A stretch of DNA of 64,000 bases from NCBI RefSeq assembly GCF_026151205.1, contig NC_087072.1, positions 17,251,669 through 17,315,668 on the forward strand, written 5' to 3'. Position 1 is the stretch's first letter. The number at the start of each line of letters is the position of its first letter. The notes under the pieces are model-generated. The model was not told the origin of the DNA and ran no database searches. It saw only the letters and a list, made by a program, of their open reading frames with translations. Source of the DNA: Bolinopsis microptera. Lineage: Eukaryota; Ctenophora; Tentaculata; Lobata; Bolinopsidae. The position numbers and the translations under genes were made by a program. Below are positions 26,692 through 38,561 of the stretch, piece after piece.

Positions 26692-26767
26692 GGGTCACGT
26701 GCCTGCTGTCATGATCCCAGGAACATATGCCTCTGTTATAGATGAATTAAGACGGAAAACTCTCAAG
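26692..26767 (+). CDS. Candidate upstream exon of the PH-RhoGAP gene
   Basis: A 76-bp segment bounded by a GATGCAG acceptor and an AAG/GTAAAG donor. Read with its first base completing an upstream codon, it stays open for 25 codons (GHVPAVMIPGTYASVIDELR and on) and ends on a codon boundary. That phase fits direct splicing to the PH exon at 28742. It does not need the exon at 27261, which has its own ATG and whose visible acceptor-like sites are in other phases. It may belong to a longer isoform. No domain is recognisable in so short a piece. Confidence 0.45.
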
Positions 26768-27260
26768 GTAAAGTAATTATATTTTGTCAACTCTCAAGAT
26801 TTAGCACCTAGATATGAACTCGATACCCGTATCATGTACTTATTAGGTAATTTTATCTGTCATGATACCCGTTCAAACCAAGGTATGATTAGTCCCCCAC
26901 TCACTTTCAGAGTGTTTCAGTATTTAAGTTTGTGTCGCTGGCATCATCTCAACTTTAAATAAGTGCGGAGCAGCGCGGTGAGATCGTCAGGTGTAATATT
27001 ATCCGGCATTACACACGCTGCTTCATTCCATTTCTTGTAGTAGGGCTCCCTCCTTTGTTATCAGTCTCACATCGAACAGGATCCATCTTTACAATAATAA
27101 CCGGCATCATATTTCGGGAACATCTTTTGTTTTCCCCCTCCTGTGATTATATCTGCTCAGAGTAAACATTCATTACCTCGTTCATTGTAGACTTGTTTGG
27201 TGTGTGTGTGTGTGTGTGTTTCGTTGCACTTCCACCCATCTTGTGTCGTGAGTGTTTGTC

Positions 27261-27959
27261 ATGTTTTCTCGTATAGTCCCAGCCATCGGTCGGACAGCCT
27301 CCTCCTCGTCTGATCTCAGTGAGGACAGGATCGTGTCTCTCGTCCAACAAAACTTAGACGAATACAAACTCTCGGAACTGAAGAAGAAGGAAGCTAAATT
27401 GATCGCTAAGTTACGTCTAGCTCGAGAACAGATAACTGAAATAACCTCATTCTGGGAACCAGGAAGGGGTTCTTCTCTAACACGGGATAAAAAAGGAAGC
27501 TCCTCCCTTACTTCCCTTAACAAGCACGACCCCCTTATCCACCAGACCTCCTCAGAGAGCAACCTATTAGTGGTATCCTCCATATCCTGCACCTCAATAA
27601 ACTCAGAGATCCACTCTGAAGACCACCTCCACAGCCCTGAGTCCCAGAACCAGGGACTCCTCATGCTGGACGAGATAAACGAACAAGACGCCAGGATGAG
27701 AGAGAAGAACATAATAGAGTTTGAGACACTGCGACAGGAAGAGGAGGAGACACTCGAGGAGCTAGTGACGAGACTGCAACACAAAGTGGTGGCAGCGTAC
27801 GGTAATGAAGGGACTGAGACCTTACAGAGACGAGTAGCGTGGGGGTTCATCAGAGCATGCTGTGATCCCAGTGTTAGGTGTTATGTGGTGGAACAGGGCT
27901 GGACTAAATCTCTAGCTGAGACTCTTACTCCGGCTGAGCTTCTCGAACTAGCTCTAGCG
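27261..27959 (+). CDS. First RhoGAP exon with Gag-like capsid segment
   Basis: This 233-codon exon starts at its own ATG, 9 bp after an in-frame TGA and downstream of a short TG microsatellite. Residues about 135-233 (from QGLLMLDEINEQDARMREKN onward) show the pattern of the retroelement Gag capsid C-terminal half: L..RQEEEETLEELVTRLQ, an AY, then WGFIRACCDPSVR and a closing LTPAELLELALA helix. No zinc knuckle, protease or polymerase follows; after 27959 the frame loses coding character. It is either a Gag-derived exon taken into the RhoGAP gene, which the in-phase donor supports, or a separate domesticated Gag gene. The Gag likeness is by eye and no retroviral function is implied. Confidence 0.55.
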
Positions 27960-30900
27960 GTACTGCGCCCTTTCTTCCTTTCTACTTTACTTCCTAGTTT
28001 ATATATCTGCATTATGTTCACAATAGTCGGTCCCATAATCCATAATTCTGTTCTTGTTAGGATTAATAATACCAAATATTTCAATAATTACCTCACTGGC
28101 CGAATTCAATCAGAGAATACGTATGTTAATACCTCTCGTACTCTCGTGCTACTCTTAACTCTATTGGATGATCTATTAGGACCATTTATTGCAGGGTTTA
28201 TGGATTTCATAGAACTTCTAGATAAGTCGAGCCCTTTTAATCTCTTACTATTACTGTAGTATTGTTGATAAAGGATTAAAATGATGCCATATGACTCACG
28301 AGGGATGTGTAATGAGTGGCTTGACTGTTTACACAGTAGACACACTACACACTACACACTTAATATTATAGTTAACAGAGTTAATGTATTTTACAGAGTT
28401 TAGTTTATATTAGCAGTCAATAACTAGAAGTATACAGAGTTTAGTTTATATGAGCAGTCAATAACTAGAGGTATACAGAGTTTAGTTTATATGAGCAGTC
28501 AATAACTAGAGGTATACAGAGTTTAGTTTATATATTAGCAGTCAATAACTAGAAGTATACAGAGTTTATGTGTCTAGTAATCACATACAACTCTTATCTG
28601 AACAACATGACTTGACAATCTTAAATTTGACTGTCCTGAAACCAAGACCGACATTTTAACAGCGACTACGGAACAAGACATGAAAACACTGATAACACTA
28701 ATCATTATTTGTTCTCGATAATGACTCCTAATTTGTTTCAGAGTCCGGTGATAAAATGTGAAGGTACGCTCAAGAGAAAGATAACTAAAACTCCACCAGA
28801 AGTCAAGTAAGGGAATTTAATTAAAATTTTAAATGTGTCGATTCTAATTATTGTTCTATTAAAAAATGATTCAAGCTTCACATGAAACTTCGTTACAGAA
28901 AGCTTCAGATTTCTTTATATTTAAAGTAAATAACCGCAACGATTGAACAGGTCTGTTGAGAAATCATGGGCAAGCTTCTACGCGATATTGAAATCCAACA
29001 CCATATACTTCTACAAAGATGTGAAACACTTCAAACGAAACGAGTTTGAGTCAGCATGCGATATCACCAACGATGCTCTCGTGGATCTAGAGCCCGACAA
29101 AAAGGGTATTAAACTTATCAAGATATCTAAACCGAACGGTCTTGAAATGTTACTCCGAGTCAAAGCAGAGGTAAGGTTTTATTATATTATTATTATTTCA
29201 TATTATATATGTAAGGTTTATTATTATTATATTAGAGAGCACCATAACTAAACAAAATATGTACATTATTAAGCTCAATATTAAGTCATAATTAAAGTTT
29301 GTCTCCTGACTCTGGAGTTTAGACAATGGCTAAGGCGACTACCAATTTAAAATCAGAACCCATTCTCAAGGGGGGTTCACCCTGATTTTTTTGTGAAATT
29401 TGATTTGGAGATAGCAATTGACCAACAAACTAGGGCCTGACGCCTGTGACCGAACTTTTGAGGGGGTTCCGGACTCCGTGTGCCGGCGGGACAGTCACGC
29501 CTATTTTTGGTCCCAATTACGCCCAATTATGCCAAATCACCTTAACATGCTCAAAACCTATAAATTTTCATCAAGATTGGACAAAAAATTACTGAGTTTA
29601 AATGAGCCAAAAACCATATGCCCATATTTGGGCATACGCACCAAATTTGATCGATTTTGGCCCATAAATTGGTCAAATATCAATATTTTTGAATGAAACT
29701 AACTTTATACAAAAGGTAAGTCTAAACTATACATTCTCTATGATTGTCAGCTCAATATTATATCTACCGGAACTCCCTAAAAAAGTTCGGTCACAGGCCC
29801 TAGTTTGTTGGTCAATTGCTATCTCCAAATCAAATTTCACAAAAAAATCAGGGTGAACCCCCCTTAACTTAAGCTAGATCGATTGTTTCCCAAGTCCAGA
29901 CGCATCTATTCACCCTGTCTCGTCACTGACTAGTGATCACACAGTTTAGACGTCCTCATTTCCACCCGGGACTATAACCTAACTGTATTTCAGACGGGAG
30001 TTAAGGCTTCAACGTTTGAGTCGTGGCTAGAGAACTTGAGTGGTTGCACGGGGACTCCTTACACTGGGCTTAAGAACTCTCTATCTACTTCTGACATATC
30101 ACATCATGTCGGCAGCAACGGTACGTACACCGCTACACACGCTACACACGCTACACACGCTACACATTGCTATTTAACTGTGTGAGAAGTGATGGGGGCT
30201 CATTGGCACTCTACATTTTCTTTTGAATTGAAACCCAGGGAGCCAGCCTTAGTTTTCACTTCCTCCCTACTTTATACACCTATTGTACTATAAGTGTTTC
30301 AGATTGTGTTTATGAGTTGTGGAAAGTATAAATGCCATCTTAGCACGAATAAGGTGCATAATAATATACAATAAGGTACATGGTGGCGTAGGTAAATGTA
30401 TTGGCTATAGAAAATGGATATTGTTAGGAATATCCTTAAGTAGTGAAAGGAAGTGAAACAGCTAATATCATTATACAATATATATAAATTATATAATATA
30501 TATCATGTATTATTTCAGGTCATGACACTGACGTTGATAGGAGATCAATCCTAGACTGCAAAGAGATAACCAAGAAAGACATAACTGAGTTTCTGAACAA
30601 GAAAATGAAAGATCCTACCAACAAATCATCGGTACAAAAGCTACTAGAGGATCAGGGAATAGGTTTGTAATTACTACTAATTACTGCTAATTACTCGAGA
30701 TAAGCTTTTTAAATTATAAATAACTTAAAACTACTACATCGCATAATCAGTATCTCAAAACAAGAATAGCAGTAATTTCAGTTGAATAGTAAAATCTGAT
30801 CATGATACGGACCAGTACCGTTTATATCACAAACAATGGAAAATAGATCAAAGCTGCACCAGCGCACATAGAATCCTGGTACAGATTTGTAGTTAACTCG

Positions 30901-33900
30901 CAGGTTGTTGATTTTTGTGTATCTTTCAGACATCAGTCACCTTGATAAGTCAAAGAAGAAGGAGGTATTAAACAGACTGCTGACATCTCGACCTTCCTTC
31001 TCTGACCTCGAGAGAAAGGGACTCATTAAATGTAAGTTTTTATTGGGGAATGTTCCTCTCGGGCGATATTGACTCGGCCGATTAATTTGATATCTATCAA
31101 TATCTTTTTAATTCAGTTCACCAATTTGAGGCGCAATTCAAATTTTCTATTTCCAAATTTCGGTGAATGCTCTCTCGATCAAACAACAAGTGATAAGTGA
31201 ATAAGTGATAGCTTTACCATCATGTAATTCTTCTTGACATCGATGTTTACTGTTTATGCATTTTTCTAAAGGTGTTTATCTTTGCGGTAAACTCCTTTTT
31301 CTCCTATTTTTAGTTCATTCTTCAGTCCTCTTAGTCTCCTACACTCCTACGAGTCTTTACTCTTTTTGCGCTGTGTTGTTACTTTTCCTCAATGTAGTCG
31401 TTGTTGTACTGGTTTCTGGGTTTCATCTAGTGACACGAGGTATCCACTGATGGTGTATTTCAATTGTCAGAGCTCTTCCACAGGGGCATGCAACCAAACT
31501 TATTGGTTGCAGATCAAAACGAGATCATTATCTGCTTGCAAACATTTCTTAGGAGCAACAGGTGCAAGTTTAAACTTAGCTTTAACATCGAAGTCTTTTT
31601 TGTTTGTAAACCGGGCGGTTCTAATGACAAATTTTAATACACATTTCTGTAGTCAGTGTAGCTTACGTTGCAATTATCGAGCTCTCTCATCTTTTGTAAC
31701 TTAGCGATAAGTTCAGTTTGCTGCTACCGCGTAGTTAGCCTTTGCGTGTGTACTGTGTACTTGTACATTACTATACAAGTACACCATGGAGGATGATCTG
31801 AATTTGACCCGATCTCAGAAGAAAATCAAGGATTTCAATTATGAAGAAAAGGAAGATGTAGAGGGCTTTGTTGATAGATGGTTCACTACGATGGCAAAAG
31901 ATTTGAAAATCGACGACGTCGACATTCGTGGAGATATGGACAAAGAAATATTAAATATCAATGGCTCCGTCTATTTATAAAAGGTATATGGCAGACTAGG
32001 TTATGCAAGCAGCAGACCTCTACGGCGGCAGAGTAGACAGATGAGCACTATGATGGAAATGATTGAGTGCCTCAAGACGGAAGCGCTAGCAGACAAGGAA
32101 AAGGTGAAAGAAGAGGATGAAGAACAGCTTCCAGCTCTGGTAACCGCAGTACTGGAGGAGATCGGGGAGAAACCTCATTTTGAAGCGACAAGAGTCGGCT
32201 GAAAGAGGCCAGGTACGGCTATCCGACCAGTCAAGATCAACGTCCCAAGCTCAACAGCAGTTCATCGGATTCTGATGAAAACAGGGAGACTGAGGCTGGC
32301 TGAGGCACACAAAGATGTATGGATTTGTCCTGATAGATCCAGTGAAGAGCGTGCAGCAAGGAAGAACCTGGTAACTGACCTGAAGAAGAAGAGGGCTGAA
32401 CAGACTCATCTCGACCACTACATCCGTAACGGGAAGGTCTGTAGTATAGCCGGGTTAAGAAGCCACCATGAAGTAATTCATGTCTCTCGCACACCGATCA
32501 GTAAATGTAGGAGTATCTTAACTCTTAAGAGTTTTCGGACGTTATCTGTATTTGAGAGACAATTATATTATATACATACATTATTATTTGATTGTTTCAC
32601 ACTTTTCATCATTTTATTACTAGGTGGAGGTGATTTTATTGAGACTTTGGGCGGCCAAAAAACTCCTGTTCTGAAAGTTGTCCTCTGTACGTGTTTCACT
32701 GACCCGCGCTTTTTAGCATTTATACATTTCGGCCCATTTTATATTTTTGTTCGATTTGGTGTACATTTGTATACTTGCTATTTTGTAAAAGTTTCAAATA
32801 AAAAATCGATAAGATAAATAATAAAAATGAACTGAAAAACGAATCAAACGAATAAAACTAATGACCCATCAGGGCACTGCACTCTTAACAGAAACATGCC
32901 ACAGCCCACACCCTGAAGATCAGCACGTTACAACAAAGATAAACCTAATCTGACAAATGGCTAGATAGCATAACTCAACATATCACAATTTGAGCACAAT
33001 GAGACAAGTTTCCATCCTCTTCAAACATTTACTTCCCTAATAGCAAAACATGAAATTGTAAAAACTCACTCGTTTAACTGGTTTGTGTTCGGTACGAATT
33101 GTCCCTCCTTCGAAGTCGTGGTGCTTGTCTGGCTAAGTATTCTTCTTGTGTAGGTCCTCAACAAGAAGTCTATGCTTAACTCTATCCTCCAATGCAATGA
33201 GCGGTCTGGACTAAGCCTAACGAAGACTGAGCTAAACTTCTTCGACTGTCGTAGTTTTCGAGCTTGACCAAGTATCTGGTAGACTGTACTGGACAGAGTT
33301 ACCTTGACTGGCCGAGTAGCCTTCTCATTCGTCTTGCCAACTATCCATCGCTCGTTTAAGTCCAATCTCCTACAGTAGTGCTATTAGTGTAGGGCTGGTG
33401 GTAAGACATTAAAATAAGTAGAAGTAGCTTTAGGCTTTGTGGCACAGTGGTTGGGTTTCTAGCCACCCTCTAGCTCCTTTTGTATCCTTTACTCTTCTAG
33501 TAACTATAGATTTATTGGAAACTACTTTATCAGAGCTTTTAGTAGGTTTTCTCATACATTATTTGTGATCGGAGGCAGCCACCAGCTGCACTGCTCATCT
33601 CTACCATCATAATTAGCAAGTGTGTATGTACAGATATTATTCACAAATATGCCGAATATTTACATATTTCTAGAGAGCAGGTGCTATTCACAGTTTCACA
33701 CCCAAAAACTGTTCTAACAAACCGTGCTAACAGTGAGTGCTAGCATCGAGTGCTACGAGTGAGTGCTAGCATCGAGTGCTACGAGTGAGTGCTAGCAGTG
33801 CAGTGAGTGCTAGCAGTGCTAACAGTCCCACTCTCCTCAGATACTGTGTTCGGGTGCCCGTTAGCAAAGCTTTGTACCAGACAGAAGGTGGCTGTACCGC

Positions 33901-34909
33901 GTGTTTTAACAGACTGTGTGGAAGCAATAGAGTACCGGGGTCTGAAGAGTGGGGGGATGTACAGGATCAGTGGGAACAGTGCCAGTATTCAGAAGCTCAG
34001 GTCTCTCTCTCTTCTCTTAATCATTATTTAATATTATATTATTGATTTTAACAGGAACCATGTTTGAACCAGCTTGCCCCCTTGTTCATAACTGACAGGT
34101 TTCGCCCATTTCAGGTTTAAATTTGACCGAGAAGAGACTGTGAACTTGAAAGATGAAGAGTTCGACATTAACATGCTGACAGGTTTCCTGAAACTGTTCC
34201 TACGTGAACTTCCCGAGCCTGTTATACCTTTCTGCCAGTACCCCATCGTGGAACAAGCCATCAGTTAGTATTTACTTTCATCTCAATTTATCTAGCCGTT
34301 TTCGATTAATTAGCGAATTAATTAAAAGCTTAGTAACCCTGTCTGATGAATTTAATTATAAAGCTCGGTTAAAAATGACGACGGCTACTAACAATCCTGT
34401 ATTTTTGTAGACGGAGATCGGAATGGTAGCTACGAAGAAACGCTGACATCTCTGAAGCAGGTGGTTCATGACCTCCCGGAACCGAACAAGTCTACCTTCA
34501 AATATATCATACTTCACCTCGTCAGGTACACTGTCTCATTCAACCCAATTACAAACGTGGATTAAAATTAACAATATTGCTCGCTGGCCTGAAAATTCAT
34601 TTAAAATTTGGTCCCCTTTCTATAGAGTTCTGAGTTACGAGCCACCTGTGCAATACATGAAGACTAATGTTAGGGTGGCGCTTTTTTTGCGATCCTAGAC
34701 TAATTTAATGGAATGTTTTGTAACTCCTGCTTTATTTCAGGGTGGCACACGAAGAAGAGAATCAGATGGACGAACACAATCTGAGTATAATATTCGGACC
34801 CTCCTTACTGGGGAACCACCCTGACAGAGCTAACCTTCTCGTCGACCTTCCAATACAGAATACTGCTGTCGAGAAGATTATTACCAACTATAGGACAATC
34901 TTCAAATGA
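27261..34909 (+). CDS. PH-RhoGAP protein (ARHGAP9/12/15/27-like), 10 exons
   Basis: GTPase-activating protein for Rho-family GTPases. Modelled exons: 27261-27959, 28742-28806, 28951-29170, 29994-30120, 30519-30662, 30930-31031, 33841-34000, 34115-34263, 34411-34525 and 34741-34909. All junctions are GT-AG and in phase, giving 649 aa. Domains: coiled-coil-like segment (about 20-60), low-complexity Ser-rich part, Gag-like segment (about 135-233), spectrin-type PH domain (about 238-345) and a C-terminal RhoGAP domain (about 460-649). The arginine finger lies in GMYRISGN; FLKLFLRELPEP and NLSIIFGPSLL are further RhoGAP motifs. The RPSFSDLERKG linker before the GAP domain resembles the ARHGAP12/15 group. 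The SH3 and WW domains of that group were not found. The RhoGAP and PH exons are secure; the first exon join is inferred from phase and a weak donor. Confidence 0.85.
28393..28568. repeat. 41-bp tandem repeat, about 4.2 copies
   Basis: The unit ACAGAGTTTAGTTTATAT... ends in ACTAGARGTAT, with copies starting at 28393, 28434, 28475, 28516 and a partial one at 28559. It lies within the first intron of the RhoGAP gene model. Confidence 0.85.
29368..29865. mobile_element. Foldback MITE in a RhoGAP intron
   Basis: A 498-bp element with inverted arms of about 100 bp, nearly identical apart from a 7-base insertion in the left arm. Its ends are AAGGGGGGTTCACCCTGA and its complement. It lies entirely within the intron 29171-29993. 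No target duplication is clear, so the superfamily is unassigned. Confidence 0.8.
30130..30172. repeat. Short GCTACACAC tandem repeat
   Basis: Four to five copies of a 10-bp GCTACACACG unit immediately inside the intron after the exon ending at 30120. Confidence 0.75.
31786..32490 (+). pseudogene. LINE ORF1-like protein relic (copy 1)
   Basis: One frame runs from an ATG at 31786 through about 235 codons, interrupted by two in-frame stops (TAA at 31978, TGA near 32200). It has an acidic and coiled N-terminal part with EEKEDVEGFVDRWF, a linker containing IGEKPHFEATRVG, and a conserved C-terminal block RPVKINVPSSTAVHRIL followed by WICPDRSSEERAARKNLV. That RPVKV...SPDRSPEER pattern is familiar from ORF1-type proteins of invertebrate LINEs. 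It lies in the 2.8-kb RhoGAP intron 31032-33840 in sense orientation. No reverse transcriptase follows. It is probably a 5'-containing fragment of a dead element. Confidence 0.6.
32491..33065. other. Intronic sequence without a recognised feature
   Basis: Non-coding intron sequence between the two ORF1-like relics. Confidence 0.5.
33066..33365 (-). pseudogene. LINE ORF1-like fragment (copy 2)
   Basis: The minus strand has the same C-terminal block as copy 1: ATRPVKVTLSSTVYQILGQA then SSVFVRLSPDRS, after which similarity is lost. It lacks the N-terminal part and an ATG. It is antisense to the host RhoGAP gene and lies in the same intron as copy 1. Confidence 0.6.
33718..33829. repeat. Degenerate GAGTGCTAGCA tandem repeats
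   Basis: Several copies of GTGAGTGCTAGCATCGAGTG-type units of about 28 bp, ending close to the CTCCTCAG acceptor of the RhoGAP exon at 33841. Many contain GTGAGTG, a donor-like string, close to a real acceptor. Confidence 0.75.
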
Positions 34910-36617
34910 GAACTTGAAACCAGTTGTAGTTTGTCGTCTCAACTAGAACACAATGTCCGGTTACAACAAATCCTTGTCAAATTCGAGACACTTATCTTTG
35001 TAGAATAATGCAGCGGATCTAAGACGAAATATAGATCAAGACGAAAGATATGGACGAAAGAGGAACAGCTGATTCGATGTTCAGTCTTCAGAACCCTTCA
35101 GAATTAAACCTGGCAATGGTCCATGGTAACAGTGGTAACTGGTAACAGTGCTGTGTTTCTTTTCCGTGTGCCATTAGAGTCTAATTTAGACTGGTTTATC
35201 CTCCTGTCTGGACTTCATGGAACCACCACGGAACCACCTCGTTTTCTAACTCAGAGTTTCAAGCGCGGCGTTTGATTTGAAGTCTTGTTTTTAGCGGGCC
35301 CTCGAACAAGAGTAGCCCTCTTTGCATGACCAAAGTTGTCAAATAACTTGAAAATTGACTGATGACGTACCATCTCCCATTTTTATCACTTTGTACAGTG
35401 GGTTACGTTGTATTTGAAAGTTTTTTTGATGAAAAATTGTTTCGAGTTGAATTTCTTTTGATATATATTGATATAATACGGTAACAGATCTTTAATAGCA
35501 TTTCAGAATAACAAAAATTTGATTTTTTGTTAATTTTAATATTTTTAATTAACTGGTCCTAATACCGGCTTATCATACACTCTTTTAAGTGCACGAAGTT
35601 TTGTACAATGTAAAAAAACTTAGCTTCTTTTGAAACAAATCCATTTAAGATTGCGACACTGATTTCTAGTTAGATAAACCCTTTTTGCTAATTTTGTATC
35701 CGTATAAAAATGACCTCAAGTTCTCTCCAGTATTTGTTCAACGTCCTACTCTGTAAAAAAGCCACTTTTCTCTGTTATAAAGATTTTGGATATAACGTGA
35801 GATTTAGTGTACACTGAGTCCAGCTATTTGCCAAGCCTGTATTTTCCCTTTAAGTATGCTCATTAATCAACGTTAAGGCGACTTAACAAACCCTTGTGTT
35901 TCGAAAAGGAATCACTTTTAATCACCTATAGTTAGATAAACCTATTACCTATGAAAGTTAACTTCAAGGAATCGGAACTCTTGTAAAAACGCTATTAACA
36001 TAACTCTTTATAAAAACAAGGAACTTTAGATGCTGTGACTAACCAAATCTCGTTTGACGTTTATCTGGCTTTTAAAAGTATAACACGAGACAGTAGACAG
36101 TTATAGGCTAACAGTCACACTGCTGGTAAATCTGTCGCAGAGACATTAGAGGGCCGCCATTAATACACAAATACGTTAAACGGCAACCTTCATGGGAAAA
36201 ATAATGATTCTGGTTTTCTGATTTTTACTGATTTTGTTATAAAGTACTGTGTAGTGTGTTGTAGTACGTTTTCTGTTATTTCTGAATTGACATTTTTGTT
36301 AATAGATATAAACGAGCGCATTTTAATTTTGTTACATTTCAACGCCAACAGGTACAATACTAGAAATTGTGAAAGCTGGTTAATAAGTGGGTGGAAAAGT
36401 TTTTCCTGAACTTCACATGTCACAGCTAGTTTCATCAGCTTTCTCTTATATTAGTCAACTTGTCCTCTTCCTGAGTCATTTTCTTCTGTGGTGATAGTTC
36501 TATTGTATGTTTCGGAAACAGCACTTTGAAGCCTCTTTCTAATTCTATGATTATAAACTGTATCAGTATACTTGATACTTCAATCCCGGAAAAATCTCGA
36601 TAGCTTTCAAGGCCGAG
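34910..36617. other. RhoGAP 3' flank, no further gene
   Basis: This presumably starts with the RhoGAP 3' UTR. I saw no canonical AATAAA in the first kilobase. No exon was recognised. Confidence 0.45.
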
Positions 36618-37092
36618 TTGCGTGACACATTGATTGACGATATCAATCTTTCGCAGCTCGGCGTGGCCCAGTGGTGCATCTCTCCGATCTCCATCTAAGT
36701 TGTATTAGATTTTGACTCGTCTAAATTTCTTCGAAGTAGCGCGCGCCGCTTTCTTCTCGAAACGATGGCAAGTGCTACGAAGTAGCGCGCGCCGGGCCAG
36801 ATCATTAACAATGGTCAATTTCAAGGTGTGTACTGTAAAATCTTGACATCATATTTAAAAAGCTGGTGTGTTATGAATTTAGTCTAAAAGCTAAAATCGT
36901 CCTTTTTAGGCTTATTTTAACAAAAAGTCAGTCAGGGAAGATCGGATTGATTTGATGCTTGTAGCGCGATGCACTACTGGGTCGCGCGCGCATCAAATAA
37001 TGCTTCTCTTCGGTAGATCGGCGAGATGCACCACTGTGCCTCACCGAGCTGCGAAGGATTGACATCGTGAATCAAATTTGATGCGTGACATC
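36618..37092. mobile_element. Foldback element with 80-bp inverted arms
   Basis: The arms at 36618-36698 and 37012-37092 are inverted and near-identical over the central part, which contains CGCAGCTCGG and CAGTGGTGCATCTC. The spacer holds two GAAGTAGCGCGCGCCG copies. Related TTGACATCGT..AATCAA sequence occurs again at 38689-38706. No open frame; superfamily unknown. Confidence 0.7.
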
Positions 37093-37949
37093 AAATTGTT
37101 CTCTGAATTCTGGCGCAGTTTTCGATGCCCTCAAAAATGATTTTACTCATTTATCTTCAGATTTATTTGACCTCAAAGCCAAACAACAAATTTAGGCACA
37201 TTTTTCAGTTTTTAATATTTATTGATTTTTCTAAAATTTTGATTATAGGAATGTGCTAGTGACTTTTTGAAGGGTGCAAAATAACCGCAACTAGCACATT
37301 TATTGTTCATATATGAGTTATGAACAACAAAACACCCTAAAATGCTTCCCTTTGAAGTTATGGGAGAAAATGTAATTTTTATCTGCAAAGCCATGGTCAC
37401 TGAACTGCATATGAGGTCATTTGGGTTGGACGGCACTAACCACTGCTTTGGTGTATGCCCCCTTAATCTTATTAGTAAGGGCCTTAGCCCTTACGACTGA
37501 GTACGAGTGGTCGACATATCCATGTTCTTAAACCTGAAGTCCGCAGGATTCAGGAATTGGAAACGTGTCAATTTTGAAATAATTTGAATCGTGAGCAGTG
37601 AGAGGTTCTTCCATAAGCATATGGCTAATTAATCTGGTGGAAATCAAATTGCAAATTATTTTGACGAAATAATTATATAGTTTAATACTGGGGTCCATAT
37701 GCAGATGCTGCCATGATCTGAGGGCAGCTGCAGTATTAATCAGTATTAAGTACGGAATCCGACTAGTTAAAATGCTAACGGTAATTAAAAACGTTGTCGA
37801 GCGTGGGAATTGAAAAATACATTTAAAGAATGATCATCGTCTGATTTATTATCATCGGGTGTCGTCACCTTCCCTTTTGGCTTTGCCTTTTACTAACTTG
37901 CTCGCTATAAGTATAATAGTAATCAGCTAGAAGTACGTATAGCAATAAT
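37093..37949. other. Unannotated stretch
   Basis: No gene or recognised repeat. Confidence 0.45.
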
Positions 37950-38058
37950 ATTATAACTATATCCACCAGCAAGAATGCTAGTTTGCGAGGCGCGTCGAAG
38001 CGGCGAAGTCCTCCAAAGCATAATATTAATATAGCCCGCTGGTGGATATAGTTATAAT
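37950..38058. mobile_element. 109-bp foldback with perfect 21-bp arms
   Basis: The arms ATTATAACTATATCCACCAGC and its complement are perfect inverted repeats. The 67-bp loop carries a GC-rich segment (AATGCTAGTTTGCG to AGTCCTCCAAAGC) whose reverse complement recurs at 38562-38613, about 590 bp away. Confidence 0.75.
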
Positions 38059-38561
38059 ACTAATATATTGCATATGCCAACTTTCCCTTATTCGTTCGAT
38101 CTCGAGCTCTCTTGGTAACTGATGGTATTCAGTTTATAGTTATACAGTTGTTAAAGTTATGGCGAGCACTCTTTTTGATAGTTTAAGCTGAATTGATTGT
38201 TTTATACTAGTTACTACACACTGTGCACTGATTAACTCTCATTGTACATCTGACGTGTTGTCATGGTATTGGTAACAGGAATTTGTTGTTACTGATCGTA
38301 GTATGGATTGACGGAAATACACAATTTTTAATTTATATTCTTATTAATGATTAAGTGATTAACATCCCGTTGACTGTTCATCGATATGGTTGGTGTGTAC
38401 CATTGCATTATAGTTGATAGTACGTGGGTTTTCTATTCTTCTATTGTCCATTGTGTTATATAATCAGTAATGTTGCCCTGTTCTGCATCTTAAACCGAAG
38501 GCAAAAGCATCATGATTTTCTCGTTAATTTGCAACTTGAGTCCGAAATTTTTTACTTTTAT
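38059..38561. other. Unannotated AT-rich stretch
   Basis: Sequence between the two inverted copies of the AGTCCTCCAAAGC segment. No gene was recognised. Confidence 0.45.

Noticed and set aside
27182-27850. 222-codon minus-strand frame opposite the first RhoGAP exon
   Set aside because: It is a shadow of the plus-strand coding exon; it has Ser-rich composition and no splice or domain support.
31366-31704. 112-codon frame in the RhoGAP intron
   Set aside because: No domain and no splice signals; it overlaps another random frame and lies in ordinary intron sequence.
33430-33470. Second SINE head (TGGCACAGTGGTTGGG resembles an A box)
   Set aside because: No B box is found at a suitable distance downstream.
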